A stretch of 64,000 nucleotides of DNA from Neoceratodus forsteri (GCA_016271365.2 CM028131.1:172302501-172366500), one strand, 5' to 3'. Shown: positions 43,150 to 55,320, counted from the stretch's first letter. A program made the numbers and translations. The notes: generated by a model from the sequence alone, not told the origin.

Positions 43150-43570
43150 GCTAAGTAAGGCTGAATCGTTCTCTTTTTTCTTCACACATGACAGGTATAG
43201 TAACTTTGGGAATAGAACATGGATGCACCATGTGGTTAACGCAGTGGTCAAATGTGGCAAAATCTTTTTTTTTCTTCACAGGTAACAGGTATAGCAAGAC
43301 TGGGAGTGGACAACAGATGTACTGTGTAGCCACCACGGTGGCTAAGTGAGGCTAAATAATTCCTTTTTTCTTCACAAGTGACAGGTATAGTTAGACTGGG
43401 AGTGGACAACAGATATTCTATGTGGCCAACACAGTGGCAAAATGAGGCTAAATAATTTCTCTCTTTTCTTCACAGGTTTATGTATAGTGAGACTGGTAGT
43501 GGAAGTGGACAATGGCTATTACATCTTTGCAGTCACCCACAGTGGCTGAGTAGTCTAAATTTTCTCTTGT
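43150..43570. repeat. Minisatellite, period ~94-98 bp, about 4.4 copies
   Basis: 'ttcttcac' followed by 'acaggtatag' or a variant occurs at 43178, 43272, 43368 and 43466. Each unit also carries 'actgggagtggacaac' and 'gtggctaa' variants. A diverged fifth start lies at about 43570. Confidence 0.85.
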
Positions 43571-43804
43571 CTTCACAGTTTCCTGTCCTGCTGCCTTCTC
43601 ATAATCTATGAGATACACAAGGTCATTTCAATGCTGCATTCAGAGGTCTCTTTTCATTGCATCATGAATGCCTCCTCCCCCATCAATATACAGAAACAGA
43701 TTAGTTGCCGTATTGGTCCTTGTAAAAACAGATCCAGAAGCAAATGGTTTGATACTGTTTATTGGACCAACATAGATGGTACAAAAAGAAAACAATGTCT
43801 AGGC

Positions 43805-43831
43805 TTTCAGACCAACCAAGTTCTTCCTCAG
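43805..43831 (-). ncRNA. Hammerhead ribozyme-like core, motif 2 (in the Penelope-like end)
   Basis: On the - strand: CTGAGGA (43825-43831, fitting CUGANGA), a short stem AGA/TCT, then GAAA (43805-43808) followed by GCCTAGAC. The place in the Penelope LTR-like end is where hammerheads are known. The base expected to pair with the last A of GAAA seems changed, so this copy may be inactive. Confidence 0.5.
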
Positions 43832-44679
43832 AGACTTATGACAATTGTTCAGAGTCACAAGCTATTAACACACAGATCATACATAAAAACAGAAACAATT
43901 ATCATTGGTTAAAGGTACCTATTTCACAAAATCACAAATTTAAATGGAATGAAAACATCCCTTTAGCTTGCTATTACTGAGAATCTTTTCAAGGCCAAAT
44001 CCATTAGATAAGTTGAACACTCAAGCAGGCAAAGCCTGTAACTGAAATTATCAATGAATGTGTGTGTTAGGAGAATGACTTCAAAATTAAAAGCAAGACC
44101 TTTAGATTTAATACCACAAAAGTCCCAGTTAAAACTTGATAGTATTGTATGATAAAAAAAAAACTGAACAACAGAAATATATGTATGGAAATAAGAGGGG
44201 AATAAGAAAAATGTACCTTGTATGAACAACTGTTTAAAACATTCATACAGAATTAAACTTATCTGGAGATATTTTCTAAACTATACTCTCAACCAGTTAA
44301 CACACTACATAAACATTAAATCCCACAGTGTTGTAACAATATTTTTACAAGATAATATCAATTGTCAGTATTATTGCCAAATAATGAAATAATAAAAAAA
44401 AAATCTCTCAAGGACCACCTAGAAAATGAGTTCATGCATCTTAAAATGTTCAGTGTTCAATAATGGGTCAGTATATAATCAATTAACTATATGAGAAGAA
44501 ACAGTCTTAAAAATTTGTTTAAACCCGCCATGGAATTACCCCCCAACACTTCTGGGAAAAAATAACTAGAAAAGAAGTGTGTATTCACTATGTATGTGAG
44601 CCAAGAGTTCTAACACCTTGTAGCATAATTATGATATATACCCGGATATACTGTAAGCCTACCTAAATATGTAAGCACA

Positions 44680-44870
44680 ACCTCAACCCCTCCCCCCACA
44701 CATACAGCACCGTCCCCACAAAAAACAGAACAAAAGAAACCACCATCCTTCAACCCCCAAAAAACATACAGAAAATTACCTCCACACACACAAAACTAGC
44801 CCCCTCATACACTCTCACCCAAGACAACCCAATCTCCCCCTCCCCCCACACACATATGTATATTTGGTGA
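44680..44870. repeat. C/A-rich low-complexity tract
   Basis: Runs of CCCC alternate with ACACA. It lies within the Penelope-like element's decayed 3' half and has no frame. Confidence 0.6.
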
Positions 44871-45103
44871 GAAGCCAACATACTGATAACCAGTTAAAAA
44901 TTACTCTATGAAAATAAAAACTAAACAACACATTGAAGTCCTGTTAAATGTCTATCCTATGAAGTAAAAATCTGTGTAAGTTTACGTGGGGTAATGTGTC
45001 ATGAAATTCAGATCCACATTCATGCCATCTGCTACCATATTGAGAAGTAAAATGAGCTTAATCTCAAAACTCCATCTCTGTTGTGTATTTTTTTTAAATC
45101 CTA

Positions 45104-45540
45104 TTAATTTATTTAGTTTTTGTTGACCGGGTAAGTGCACTAGAAAAATTCTGCCTATTTTCAGGCACGACCTGGGGGAGCAGTATACAGATGAATGGCA
45201 GCTGACCTTGAACTAGATTAAGCTGTTGGCTGTATTTTTAGTGAATGGAGGGAAATTTGGCCAGGGCACCGGGGAAATTTCCCTACTCTTTTCGAGAAGT
45301 ACCATGGGATCTTTAACATCCTCCTGAACTACCACCGGAACAGGCAGATGGGACCTCGGTTTAACATCTCATCTGAAAGATGGCACCTCAGCAGTGCAGC
45401 ACCCCCCTCATGCTTCACTACAGTATCAGAACTGGGATTTAACCCATGTGCCTGGTGTGGGGATACAACCCATAGCCTTCTGATCTCCCGGGCTCAGAGG
45501 TGAGTGTGTAACCTGCTGAACCACTGACACTGCTACTAGA
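45104..45540 (-). mobile_element. SINE/LINE-tail repeat
   Basis: It begins on the + strand 'aatttatttagtttttgttgacc' like the repeat at 40684, and contains 'accatgggatctttaacatc', 'cctcggtttaacatctcatc' and 'gcacctcagcagtgcagcac'. I recognise this as a dispersed non-coding repeat widespread in vertebrates (shark and other genomes), apparently an L2-type 3' region. It interrupts the Penelope-like element. Confidence 0.6.
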
Positions 45541-46006
45541 CCTCACAAGTCCTACATCTGAGTTGAGTACAGGGTCATGTACCATTTAGTGTTATGGTAC
45601 CCTGTTCTGGTACAAGTTTACTCCTAACAAGCAGGTTGGCTATATTAGGTGGTTGTTTAAAAGATGATAGTGGTAGTTCTTGAAAAATACACTTTAGGGT
45701 CTCATCCTCACTAAATACAGTGTGGAGGTCCTTAATAATTTTACGTAGAAGTTATGGGTCAGGATGATAAGTGACTACTAAGGGTATTCCATTGGTAATG
45801 GTCCTTTCCTTATACTAAAGTAGTTGCTTTCTAGGTACCTGTGTTGCATGTTCTATTGCTCTGTCTATTACTCTGGAAGAGTGTCCCTGCTCCATAAAAG
45901 TGTTTTTCAACATAGACAAATGTGTATCTCTGTCTTCTTCATTGGAACAGATATGGTGATACTGAAGTGTTTGACTGTACATGACAGATTTTTTATTTTG
46001 TGTGGC

Positions 46007-46778
46007 TCAGGTGATTACTATTCCTTTGTAAGTATCTCTGTCTGTCAGCTTCCTATAAATACATGTATGTAAGTTTCCTTCCTTGATGGTGACAGTGGTG
46101 TCCATAAAATTAACACTGGTGGCAGAGTACTCCAGGGTAAGCTTTAAGGTAGGGTGGAGGTTATTAAGTTTCTGATGAAAATCTTCAAGTCCGTCAGTGC
46201 TCTCTGTCCAAATTATAAACAAATCATCAATGTAACAGAAACAAGCGAGTGGTTTGTGGGGACAGTACCTTAAAAAGTCCTCCTCCAAATTTGCCATAAA
46301 GAGATCAGCATACAGTGGAGCCATCCTTGTGCCCACTGCTCTTGCCATAGTTTGAACATAATGTTTACCATTGAAGCTGAAGTTGTTATGTGTCAGAATG
46401 AATTCAATAAGATTCCCCACCACTCTAGGGTCAAAGTTTTGTTTTAATCCTTTCTCATACAGGTACTTAAGATAGGCTGAAATATGATCCATGTGTGGAA
46501 TATTAGTGTAGAAGGATGTTACTTCCATTGTTGCTAAAATGGTGTCAGGCGTCAAGTCCTTATAACCAGAAAATTTACGCAAGAAGTGTGTGGTGTTATG
46601 AATGTAACTGTCCCTTTCTATAACCAGCAATTTTAAAATGATTTCTACAAATCCCTGAGATCCCCTCAGTCAGGGTACCATTGCCAGAGACTATCGGTCT
46701 CCCCAGATTGCCTGGTTTATGTATCTTAGGCAGCATGTATAATATCTCTGGCTTGGGTTCAACAGGGATAAGATCCAT
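46007..46778 (-). pseudogene. Penelope-like reverse transcriptase
   Basis: The upstream frame (46596-46778) has ILYMLPKIHKP and GRPIVSGNGTL. The downstream frame (46007-46630) has ATMEVTSFYTNIPH (motif A; the usual Asp before V-x-S reads E-V-T-S), ARAVGTRMAPLYADLFM (motif B), CFCYIDDLFIIW (motif C with Asp pair intact) and VNFMDTTVTIKEG. One frameshift near 46620 separates them. The 207-codon downstream frame is well preserved. Confidence 0.9.
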
Positions 46779-46799
46779 TAGTCTGCCTTGAACATGGTT

Positions 46800-47480
46800 A
46801 GAAAATGATCAAACTAACTCCTCCATCACATCAAGCAATCCATTGCCATCCTCGCCACCAGATCATCAATGAGGTCAATGTTACAATCTCATGATCAGAC
46901 CTCTTCCTCTTCCTCTTTTAGCTTCTCTACCACTGTGTGTTCATACTAAAGTCAAACCATCCTCTGTATGCAGCAAAAATCAACCTGATGCTGCCCAATT
47001 CTTCATTGTCAGAGCTGAAAAATACCTGAAACAAAGGAAACAGGAGCAGAAAATATAAAATTAAATATTCATCTTCCCCGGTAGGGCTCACTGCTCCAAT
47101 AAAGAACCAGATCCAGGCTGGACCCAAGCAGCTACAGGGTCTCATCACCCTTGTGATACATACCTAAAAAGAGAAAAACAAGAACAAAAGGTGGTTAGAA
47201 AGACACTGTTTCCACCCCACCCCCACAGTCAAAAAGGAAAAAAAATACTTACCTTTGCTGGTAGGAAACAGTAATACTAGAAGATAATAACCAGTTGTGT
47301 GCCACAAATAGACCTCATTTTTTCTCAACAAAAATTTCCAGAATTTCTGGATACTACAGTTCATCAGGAAATGCATTGTAGTGGGAGACTTACACAGGGC
47401 AGAAACAGGTAATTTTGTGTCCTCGTGTAAAAATTTCCAGAAATGAGAATTTATTAGACATAGGATTTCTGGACCCTAAA
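46800..47480. other. Unassigned sequence
   Basis: Only short frames without a recognisable product (46927-47148 and 47164-47376, -). It may include the 5' end of the Penelope-like element and a diverged unit of the following array. Confidence 0.3.
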
Positions 47481-47489
47481 GTTCATCAA

Positions 47490-50400
47490 GACAAGAAGTG
47501 TGGATGGGATGGACACACATCATAATACACTGTAGCAGCATGCAGCATTCTGACATATTCTGGTAAGCAACAACAATTCTGGGAACACAAAATTTATGCA
47601 TATTGTGCTTTTTGCACCATTTCCCCCTAAAGTGAATTACAACAACTGTGGCGATGGGACTGACACACAGCACAACACTCTGTAGCAACATACAGAAGCC
47701 TGATGTATTTTTTCTGGTTACTGAGATACATTTTGGGAACACAGAATTACCCCTGTACATATGCCGTGCTTTTCTCACAATTTCCCCTAAAGTTCATTAC
47801 CAGAACTATGTCGGCAGGACTGACACACAGAGCAGCACCTTGTAGCAGCTTCCAGCAGCCTGATATATTTATTTTGGCAGTTGAGAACAATTCTGGGAGC
47901 ACAGAATTCAAGTATGTTGTGCTTTTCTTACAATTTCCTCTAAAGTGTGTTACAAGAACTATGTTGGAGGAACTGACACACAGCACAGCACCTTGTAGAA
48001 GCATGCATGAGCCAGAGATATTTATTCTGGCAGTTGAATAAAAGAAACTATGGGAGTACAGAATTTATGTACAGCATGTTGTTTTTCTCATAACTTCCCC
48101 TAAAGCATGTTACAGGAACCATAGTGGTGGGACTGACATACAGCGTAACACCTTTTAGAAGCATGCAGCAGCTTGACGTATTTATCTGGTAACTGAAAAA
48201 ATTTTGGGGACACAGAATTTATGTGTATTGTGCTTTTTGCACCATTTCCCCTAAAGTGTATTACAAGAACTGTGGTGGTGGAAATGACACACAGCGTAGC
48301 AGCATGTAACAGCCTTACTTATTTATTCTGATTGCTGAGATAAATTCCGGAAGTACACAATTAGGTAAATTGTACTTTTCTCACAATTTCCACAAAATTG
48401 CCAATATTCCAAGAAGTGCAAAGTCATGCACTTGTGCAGAGAAACCAGGTGGCTGTGTATAAGATGGGTGGAGGTACTTACAATTCCAAGCAAGAGAGGA
48501 CCTTGAGGGTGATTATATCTGATGCTTCCAAGGTGGCAGGGAAGGACAGTAGGTAAAGTAAGCTGAATGCTGGGGTACATATGGAGGGGGATATCGAGGA
48601 GGAGAAAACAGGTAGTGTTGCCTCTATATTGTTCACTTGTGAGGCCCCACCCTGAGTACTGTGTCCTGTTCTGGAGGTCACACCTCCACAAGGACATCAA
48701 CAGGATGGAAGCAGTCTAGAGGAGGGCTACTAAAATGGTGCATGGTTGCATGCAATTATACAAGGAGAGGCTGAGGGAACTCAACATGTACTCCCTCCCT
48801 GGAGTAGCAGAGAGTGAGAGGGGACATGATTGAGACCTATAAGTATTTCATGGAGGGGGTGACAAAGGTACAGGAGGGGAGTCTCTTTTAAAGGAGTAGC
48901 ACCGGAACACGAGGCATGCTATGAGGTTTGAGGGGAGGGACAATTAAGAGGGATGTGAGGAAATATTTCTTCACAGAAAAGGTGGTGGACATTTGGAACA
49001 GTTTGCCAGAAGAGGTGGTGGGGCAAAGACAGCAAGGAGCTTCAAACATGCATGGGATAGCAAATAGGTATAATAAGTAGGAACATGGAAGAAGGGAAGG
49101 AGTAGAGACAAGGAAGGAGGGAGGGACACCTGTGACTAAGTAGAGTCCAGGGTGCAATGTTAGGCAGGGAAAATAGGGCAGACTAGATAGGCCTACTGGT
49201 CTTTTTCTAGTGACACATTCTATGTTAGTATGTTAAGTGTGTTATAAAAACTGTGTGGGTGGGGGGAGGGGGGATGACACACAGCACAACACTTTTGGCA
49301 GCATCCAGCAGCATAACATATTATTTCTGGTAACTGAAAAAATTATGGAAATACAGAATTTAAGTATGTTGTGCATTTCTTGCAATTTCCTCCAAAGTGC
49401 ATTACAAGGACTGTGGTGGTGGGGATGGCACACAGTGCAGCACCCTGTAGCAGCATGCAGCAGTCTTACATATTTATCCTGGTAGTTGAGAAAAACTCTG
49501 GGAGTACAGAATTCATGTATGTTCTTCTTTTCTTACAATTTCCCCTAAAGTGCATTTCCAGAACTGTGGTGGTGGGGGGGGGCTGGCATACAACGTACAA
49601 CGTAGCACCTTGCAGCATTCACCAGCCTGACATAAGTATTCTGGTAGTTCAGTAAAATTGGAGGAGTACAGAATTGATGTACTGTTATGTTGTGCTTTTC
49701 TCACAATTTCCCCTATAGTGCCGATAAGAACTATAGCAGGAGGACTGACACACAGTGCAGCACCTTGTAGCCTTATGCAGCAGCTGGATGTATTTATTCT
49801 GCTAGTTGAGAAAAAGTCTGGAGTACAAAATTTAAATATGTTGTGTTTTTCTCTCAGTTTCCCCTAAAGCACAAGAACTATGTCGGTGGGACTGACACAG
49901 AGTGCAGCACCTTCTAGCAGCATGTAGCAGCATGACATATTTATTCAGGTAGATGAAAAAACTCTGAGGTACAACATTTATGTACTGTATGTTATGTTTT
50001 TCTCACAATTTCCCCCAAAGTGCATTACAAGAACTGTGGTGAGGGCCGACTCACAGTGCAGCACCTTGTAGCCACAGGTAGCAACCTGACATATTTAATC
50101 TGGTAGCTGAGAAAAATTCTGGAGTACAGAATTAAAGTATGTTGCGCTTTTCCCTCAGTTTCCTGAAATACATTACAAGAACTTAGAAGGCAGGGCTCAC
50201 ACACAGCACAGTACCTTGTAGCAACATGCTACAGCTTGAAATATTTGTTCAGGTAGTTGAAAAATTCTGGGAGTACAACATTTATGTTTGCTGTGCTTTT
50301 CTCACAATTTCCCTTAAAGTGTGTTACAAAAACTATGGCTGGGGAACTGACACAAAATGCAACACCTGGTAGGAGCATTCAAGAGCCTGACGTATTTCTT

Positions 50401-50585
50401 CTGGTAGCTGAGAAAAATTCTGGGAGTACAGAATTTATGTATGCTGTGCTTTGCTCACAATTTCCCATAAAGTGCATTACAGGAACTGTGGTGGTGGGGG
50501 GAGGTGGGTCTGACTCAGTGCAGCACCTGGTAGCAGCATAGCAGCCTGACATATTTATTCTGGTAGTTGAGAAAAACAGTGCGAG
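47490..50585. repeat. Satellite-like tandem array, unit ~155 bp, about 14-15 units
   Basis: Each unit has 'ctcacaatttcccctaaagtg', 'ttacaagaactgtggtggtg', 'actgacacacagc', 'gcaccttgtagcagcatgcag', 'cctgacatatttattctggtag' and 'gagaaaaattctgggagtac'. Units start (at the 'tttcccctaaag' word) near 47619, 47782, 47933, 48095, 48245, then after a CR1 insertion 49387, 49541, 49698, 49857, 50008, 50158, 50307 and 50462. Spacing alternates roughly 150 and 160 bp. There is no coding potential. Confidence 0.92.
48395..49232 (+). mobile_element. CR1 3' fragment inserted in the satellite array
   Basis: It carries RT C-terminal coding remnants (from 'aagaagtgcaaagtcatgcac', about 48411) and the CR1 tail ('gggcagactagataggccta', 'attctatgttagtatgtt'). 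Satellite units lie on both sides; the interrupted unit resumes at 'aagtgtgttataaaaactgtg'. Confidence 0.9.
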
Positions 50586-50699
50586 GAGAAGACAGTGATA
50601 GTGTAAGGACTGCACAGTTACACACTAAAGACAACAGCAGAGAGGAAATCAGAATTTGTTTTTCTTTCATTAATCTGGAGGAGGATAGCTGAAAGCAGA

Positions 50700-51781
50700 A
50701 TTTAGATACATAGATACATAGACAGTGTCGGCAGATAAGGGCCTATGGCCCACCCAGTCTGCCCATTTGAGCTTGTAAGTTCAGTTTATGTTTTCCTAGA
50801 AGTCTGTTGCCCCTTATCCCTGACCTCCAGAATTCCTTTATGTCTATCCTATGCATTCTTAAATCCCATGATTGTTTCAGCCTCTACCACTTCCTCTGGC
50901 AGGGTGTTCCACTTGTCCACCACCCATTCTGTGAAGAAATTCTTCCTCATGTTTCCTCTGAATCGTCCTCCCTCCAACTTCATCCCATGCCCTCTAGTCC
51001 TGGTACATCTTTTTCGCTTAAAAATAGTGTATTCCTGCACCCTGTTCCTCCCTGTGAGATACTTGTATGTCTCTATCATATCCCCTCTCTCCCTCCTCTC
51101 CTCCAGGGAGTACATGTTCAGTTCCTTCAACCAGTCTTCATAGGACTTGTGATGCAATCCATGCACCATCTTTGTTGCCCTCCTCTGAACCTTCTCTACC
51201 CTGTCTATGTCCTTACGTAGGTATGGTCTCCAGAACTGTACACTGTACTCCAGGTGGGGCCTCACTAGTGTCTTGTATAGTGGAATTATGATCTCCCTTT
51301 TCCTGCTGGTGATGCCCCTGCCTATACATCCCAGCATCCTATTTGCTTTACCTACTGCCTTGTCACACTGTTTCCCTACCTTGAGGTCATCAGAGATGAT
51401 AACCCCAAGATTCCTTTCCTGCTTGGTGCATGCTATATCCTCACCCCCCAAATGATATATTGTGCCTGGGTTTTTGTGCCCCATATGCATTATCTTGCAC
51501 TTCTTTGCATTGAATTTCAACTGCAAAACTCCTGACCATTCTTCAAGTTTCTGCAGGTCCCTTCTCATTCTGTCTACACCCTCTGGTGTGTCTACTCTGT
51601 TACAGAGCTTTGTGTCATCAGCGAACAGTGAAATTCTGCCTTCTAGGTCCTGTGCAATGTCACTGATGAAGATGTTGACTAGGACCGGTCCCAGCACTGA
51701 TCCCTGTGGTACCCCACTGGTCACTCTTCCCTCTGTGGAGTGACAGCCATTTACCACCACCCTCTGTGTCCTGCCACCCAC
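50700..51781 (-). mobile_element. CR1 3' half with a long intact RT frame
   Basis: A 310-codon frame (50849-51781, -) runs without a break: SGVPQGSVLGPVLVNIF (motif B), SLFADDTKLCN (motif C), LQLKFNAKKCKIMH, GKANRMLGCIGRGI, RPHLEYSVQFWRPYL and WNTLPEEVVEAE. The tail is 'gggcagactgggtgggccat' plus a (TATCTATG)n-type run at 50700-50726. It is 5'-truncated before motif A. Its good preservation makes it one of the youngest CR1 copies here, and it is the sister of 17275-17966. Confidence 0.93.
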
Positions 51782-52216
51782 AGACAGACAGACAGAATGA
51801 AGCAGTAGCAGAAATCGGGATGAGAGAAATTAAAATGTACAATTTTTTGTAATTTTTCATTTTTTTATTTATTTTTTACTTTTTAATTTTTTACAACAGC
51901 TGAAGAATAAAGCAGATAGTAAGTCAGATGGCATGTGAGGATGAGTCTTGAGTCAAGGAGTATAGAGAAACTAGGGCTCTAACCTGGGACAGAAGGTGCA
52001 CTGCCACCACAGAGTTCCATCAGCCCCTTTAGAATGCTCCATTGGGTTTGCAGCAACACCTCCAAAGTTTCTTTCATGGCCACAGCTTGGTGAGAGAGCT
52101 CTGTTATTTCCTTGTGCTGCTATGCCATTTCGGTATGGGTGGATGTAAGAGGAGGATCTTTGGCCAGTTTCTTTGGTGACCCCTGCATCACAGAAGTCCA
52201 GCTGTATATCCCTCTC
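51782..52216. other. Probable continuation of the BED/hAT fragment, no clear frame
   Basis: The - strand has short helical-looking pieces (for example ETLEVLLQTQWSI near 52050) in broken frames downstream of the BED finger. No domain is identified. Confidence 0.3.
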
Positions 52217-52663
52217 CTAGTCCCCCTTCATATCCTCCTCAGTGGCCTGTACACTGCTTGTTGACCCACCATGTTGCCTTTTCTTGTGCTTCCCACCTTG
52301 CAGCATTGAAGGACCCACTAGGGTGCTGCCACCTCCACCCCTCTCAGCTGTGTTAGTCCGTCTCCTCCTCACATGTTCCTCATGCTCCTGGCTATGCCTC
52401 ACCTTAAGGTGGGTGTGCTGCCCACCTGTGTCCTCCATGTGACTGTCTCATTTCCCACACCGCACAATGGTGTCACACAAGGTGCATGTCACCACACTGT
52501 TGTCATTGGGGTCAATCACAAAGAAGTCCCAAACTAGGGACCGATGCTGTTGTTGAGGGGAGGAGCCAGGTGGTCCAGAGTGGGTCTCCTCCTCACAGGG
52601 CTCAGGTGGCAGCACAACCATGGGGGGCACAGGTGAAGGTGTTGGCAGCTTCACACCATTCAT
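52217..52663 (-). pseudogene. BED-type zinc-finger fragment (hAT/ZBED-like)
   Basis: The upstream frame (52448-52663) has SLVWDFFVIDPNDNSVVTCTLCDTI, a BED finger N-terminal part with VWDFF aromatics and CxxC. The downstream frame (52217-52438) carries HTHLKVRHSQEHEEH, the His part. The two are split by a frameshift and stop near 52440. BED fingers are found at the N-terminus of hAT transposases. No catalytic part follows within the next kilobase. Confidence 0.6.
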
Positions 52664-54009
52664 GATCAGTAGCTCTCACACCTAACAACAGACAGGCCAA
52701 ACCTCTGGAAATAATTGCTGCTGGCATTGACACAACATGGCTTACAGTGACTAAAACCCAGGCCATCATGTTGTCCCTTACAAGGCAGGAAGAAGAGACC
52801 AAAACACGTATCACCACCTTCACTGATGGCCAAGCAACCCATGATCAATCACTTCAGTCAGCAGAGGTTCAAATAGACTGAGACTCACCAAAAAGCTTGA
52901 AAACCCTGCAGGTAGGAGAAGACGAAAAACCTCCATATAACTGGCCTCTGTGGATGCACAGAAGGGAAAGATGATATACAGTACCTACATTCAAATCTTC
53001 AGCAATGGCTTGCCTGGAAACCTTTGAATATGATTTAGAAATTGATAGCACCCACACAATCTGCTGCTTAAATAGACTGCGGCAAATTGCCGGTCCGTCA
53101 GCACAGCAGTAGCACTATTCTTCGTGATGCTGGTGATCCACGTTAAGGAAAGAATGCGGGTTGTCAGGGGCTGGCTGGGAGGAGGAGGGTCAAGTGTCCC
53201 AGAGGAAGCTCTCCTCCTTCACAGAAGGGTGGGTCGCCAGCTCCACTACTCCACTGCCACCTAGGTGACCACAGGTGGCAGTGCAGTCAGAGAGGCACAG
53301 AGGTAGGGGGAACACTAGCTGGTGCCATGCACAACGCATGGTCATGTGCCTGTGCATGCTCACCCTCACTGCTTGCATCCCACGGGAGAAGAGGAACCAG
53401 AACAAGGAAAAAGCCTCAGCCCACCACCTCCTGGGGTGGGTGAGACAAGTGGGGGATGGATTTGGAAGGTAAGTCCACTAGAAGCCAGGTGACAGGGCTG
53501 GGGTAGCAGGTGCGAAGGAGGGCCTAGCCAAAGAGAGGAATGCCCTCTGTGATGTACTTTAATTGTCTCTCCCTCTCATCAATAAACCCTCCAAATCCTG
53601 CAGTTAACCTAACTATAAAGTGGCATTTTTCTACTGCAGCACTGTGGAATACATGGGTATTATGTTTGTGACTGCACTGCAGTACACCTGATGCTCATCA
53701 GCATCGATGCCACACAGAGCAGACAAGTATTGGCTGACATGCTCCCAGGCCCCCAGAACTATACCAACATTTTATTACAGGGTGCATTTTTGCAATTTGA
53801 ACTCTGATTCTCCATTGGACACAGAAGCAGGGTTGCTGGATTGAAGGACCCCAGGCTGATGCAACACACCCTGCATATTTTCATATCCTTTCTATTTCTA
53901 CCATAGGACTTGATCAGTGCTTCTCATTATTTTTTACATTGGACCCTAGATGGTACAATAGTCTGTGAAGCATGCTACTGAGGCTATAGAGGCCAAAAAG
54001 GAATAATGG
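52664..54009. other. No recognisable gene
   Basis: About 1.3 kb with only short frames and no motif. Part may be the hAT-like element that carries the BED finger; the rest is unassigned. Confidence 0.3.
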
Positions 54010-54195
54010 CACCCAAACCAAGGACTTCGATATAAAAAATATATTTTATCATAACAAAAGTGCTCTAACATTCAAAATACATCACAGGACTGTGTTGTCA
54101 CATATAGTGACCAATAATGTTGAAAAAGACTTACGTTTTGCCTGGACCACTGTCAAGCATCATCAGAATCTGTTTTTTAAATCAAGATTTTAAAT
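54010..54195 (-). mobile_element. Penelope-like terminal fragment
   Basis: On the - strand a hammerhead-like core is followed by 'ctttttcaacattattggtc' and an A/T-rich end ('ataaaatatattttttata'). This matches the layout of a Penelope-like LTR end. There is no coding part. Confidence 0.5.
54136..54166 (-). ncRNA. Hammerhead ribozyme-like core, motif 3
   Basis: On the - strand: CTGATGA (54160-54166), a 5-bp stem GCTTG/CAGGC, then AAAA (54136-54139) where GAAA is required, followed by CGTAAGTC, which would give a 2-bp stem III closed by a GTAA loop. The G-to-A change at a core position predicts loss of activity. Confidence 0.5.
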
Positions 54196-54219
54196 AGCTG
54201 GGAGACTAGTAGGGGGGAT

Positions 54220-55320
54220 TGCCAGAGAGGTGTAAAGGAACAATGGGGAAAAATAAGGGAGGGCGTAATTAAGGCAGCTTGCCTCTACAAGAAGGAAGTG
54301 AGCAAATGCAAAAGCAAAATGAGACCTTTATGGTACGCCAGGAAAGTGGCCACAGTGGTGAAAGAACAAAAGATGGCATTCAGGAGGTATAAGGAAATGC
54401 AGAGGGAGGAAGACAAGAAGGTGTACTAGGCAAGACAGAGGAAATCAAGTAAGCAAGTGAGGGGCAAAGGATCAGACAGAGGAAAGACTAGCCAAAGGGG
54501 TAGCGAAATGGGATAAGACTTTCTTCAGTTACATAAGTCAGAAGAGGAAAACAAAGGGAGGGACAGTGAGGATAAGAAGGGTGGCAGAGAGAGACTGTGC
54601 AGAAGAGAACAAGAAAAAACAGACATCCTGAACAGGTACTTCTGCTCAGTTTTCACAGTGGAGGGAGGGGGGATGGACTACTAGGGAGCAGAAGGAACAA
54701 AGAGGGGGGCAGATTCAGGTCCATTTTCAGAGGAAAAAGTCCTGAAGGGATGTGCAGCTCTGAAAGTGGACAAGGCTACGGGACCAAATGGGATATACCC
54801 AAGGATAAAAAAAAGAACTCAGGGAGGTGCTGACTGCCCTGCTGACTGCCTTATTCAACAGCTCAGTGGAATCGGGCATGGTTCCAGAAGACAGGAGGGG
54901 AGCTTGCATGGTCCTTCTACATAACAGCAGCAGCAGAGAAGAGAGCAGCAACTATAGGCCAGTGAGCCTCTCCTCAGTTGTGGGGAAATTATTGGAATCA
55001 CTGATAAAGGAAGGGTTGGTAGAGTACCTTGAATCTATTGGGCTGCAAGACCAAAGGCAGCATAGATTTATGGGGGGGGGGGGAGAGGTCATACCAGATG
55101 AACCTGACTTATTTCTTCAGCTGGATGACCAGGTAAAAAAGATCAGGGATGTGGTAGTGTATGTGGCTATCTGGACTTTAGCAAGGCTTTTGACACTATG
55201 CTCCACAGGATACTGATTAAGAAATTCAGCAGTTATGGGGTTGGAACCAAAGTGGTGAACTGAGTTAGAAACTGGTTAATGGATAAGTGGTGCAAGGTGG
55301 TGGTTAGTGGTACTCACTCT
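54220..55320 (+). mobile_element. CR1 LINE, 5' part (endonuclease end and RT fingers)
   Basis: The + strand frames hold the linker (FRRYKEMQREEDKKV, about 54380), the RT start (ALKVDKATGPNGIYPRI, about 54760) and PEDRRGACMVLLHNSSS, NYRPVSLSSVVGKLLESL and IGLQDQRQHRFM (to about 55070). The CR1 is interrupted near 55320 by a DNA element and resumes at 58095. Confidence 0.85.

Larger units (their letters stand above)
43690..46790 (-). mobile_element. Penelope-like retroelement (degraded)
   Basis: On the - strand a Penelope-type reverse transcriptase lies at 46778-46007. The terminal, LTR-like non-coding end at about 43900-43690 contains a hammerhead-like motif and the phrase 'gttggtccaataaacagtatc'. 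No GIY-YIG endonuclease is recognisable in the 43.9-46.0 kb part, which has a repeat inserted at 45.1-45.5 kb and C-rich simple sequence at 44.68-44.87 kb. The ends are approximate. Confidence 0.82.
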
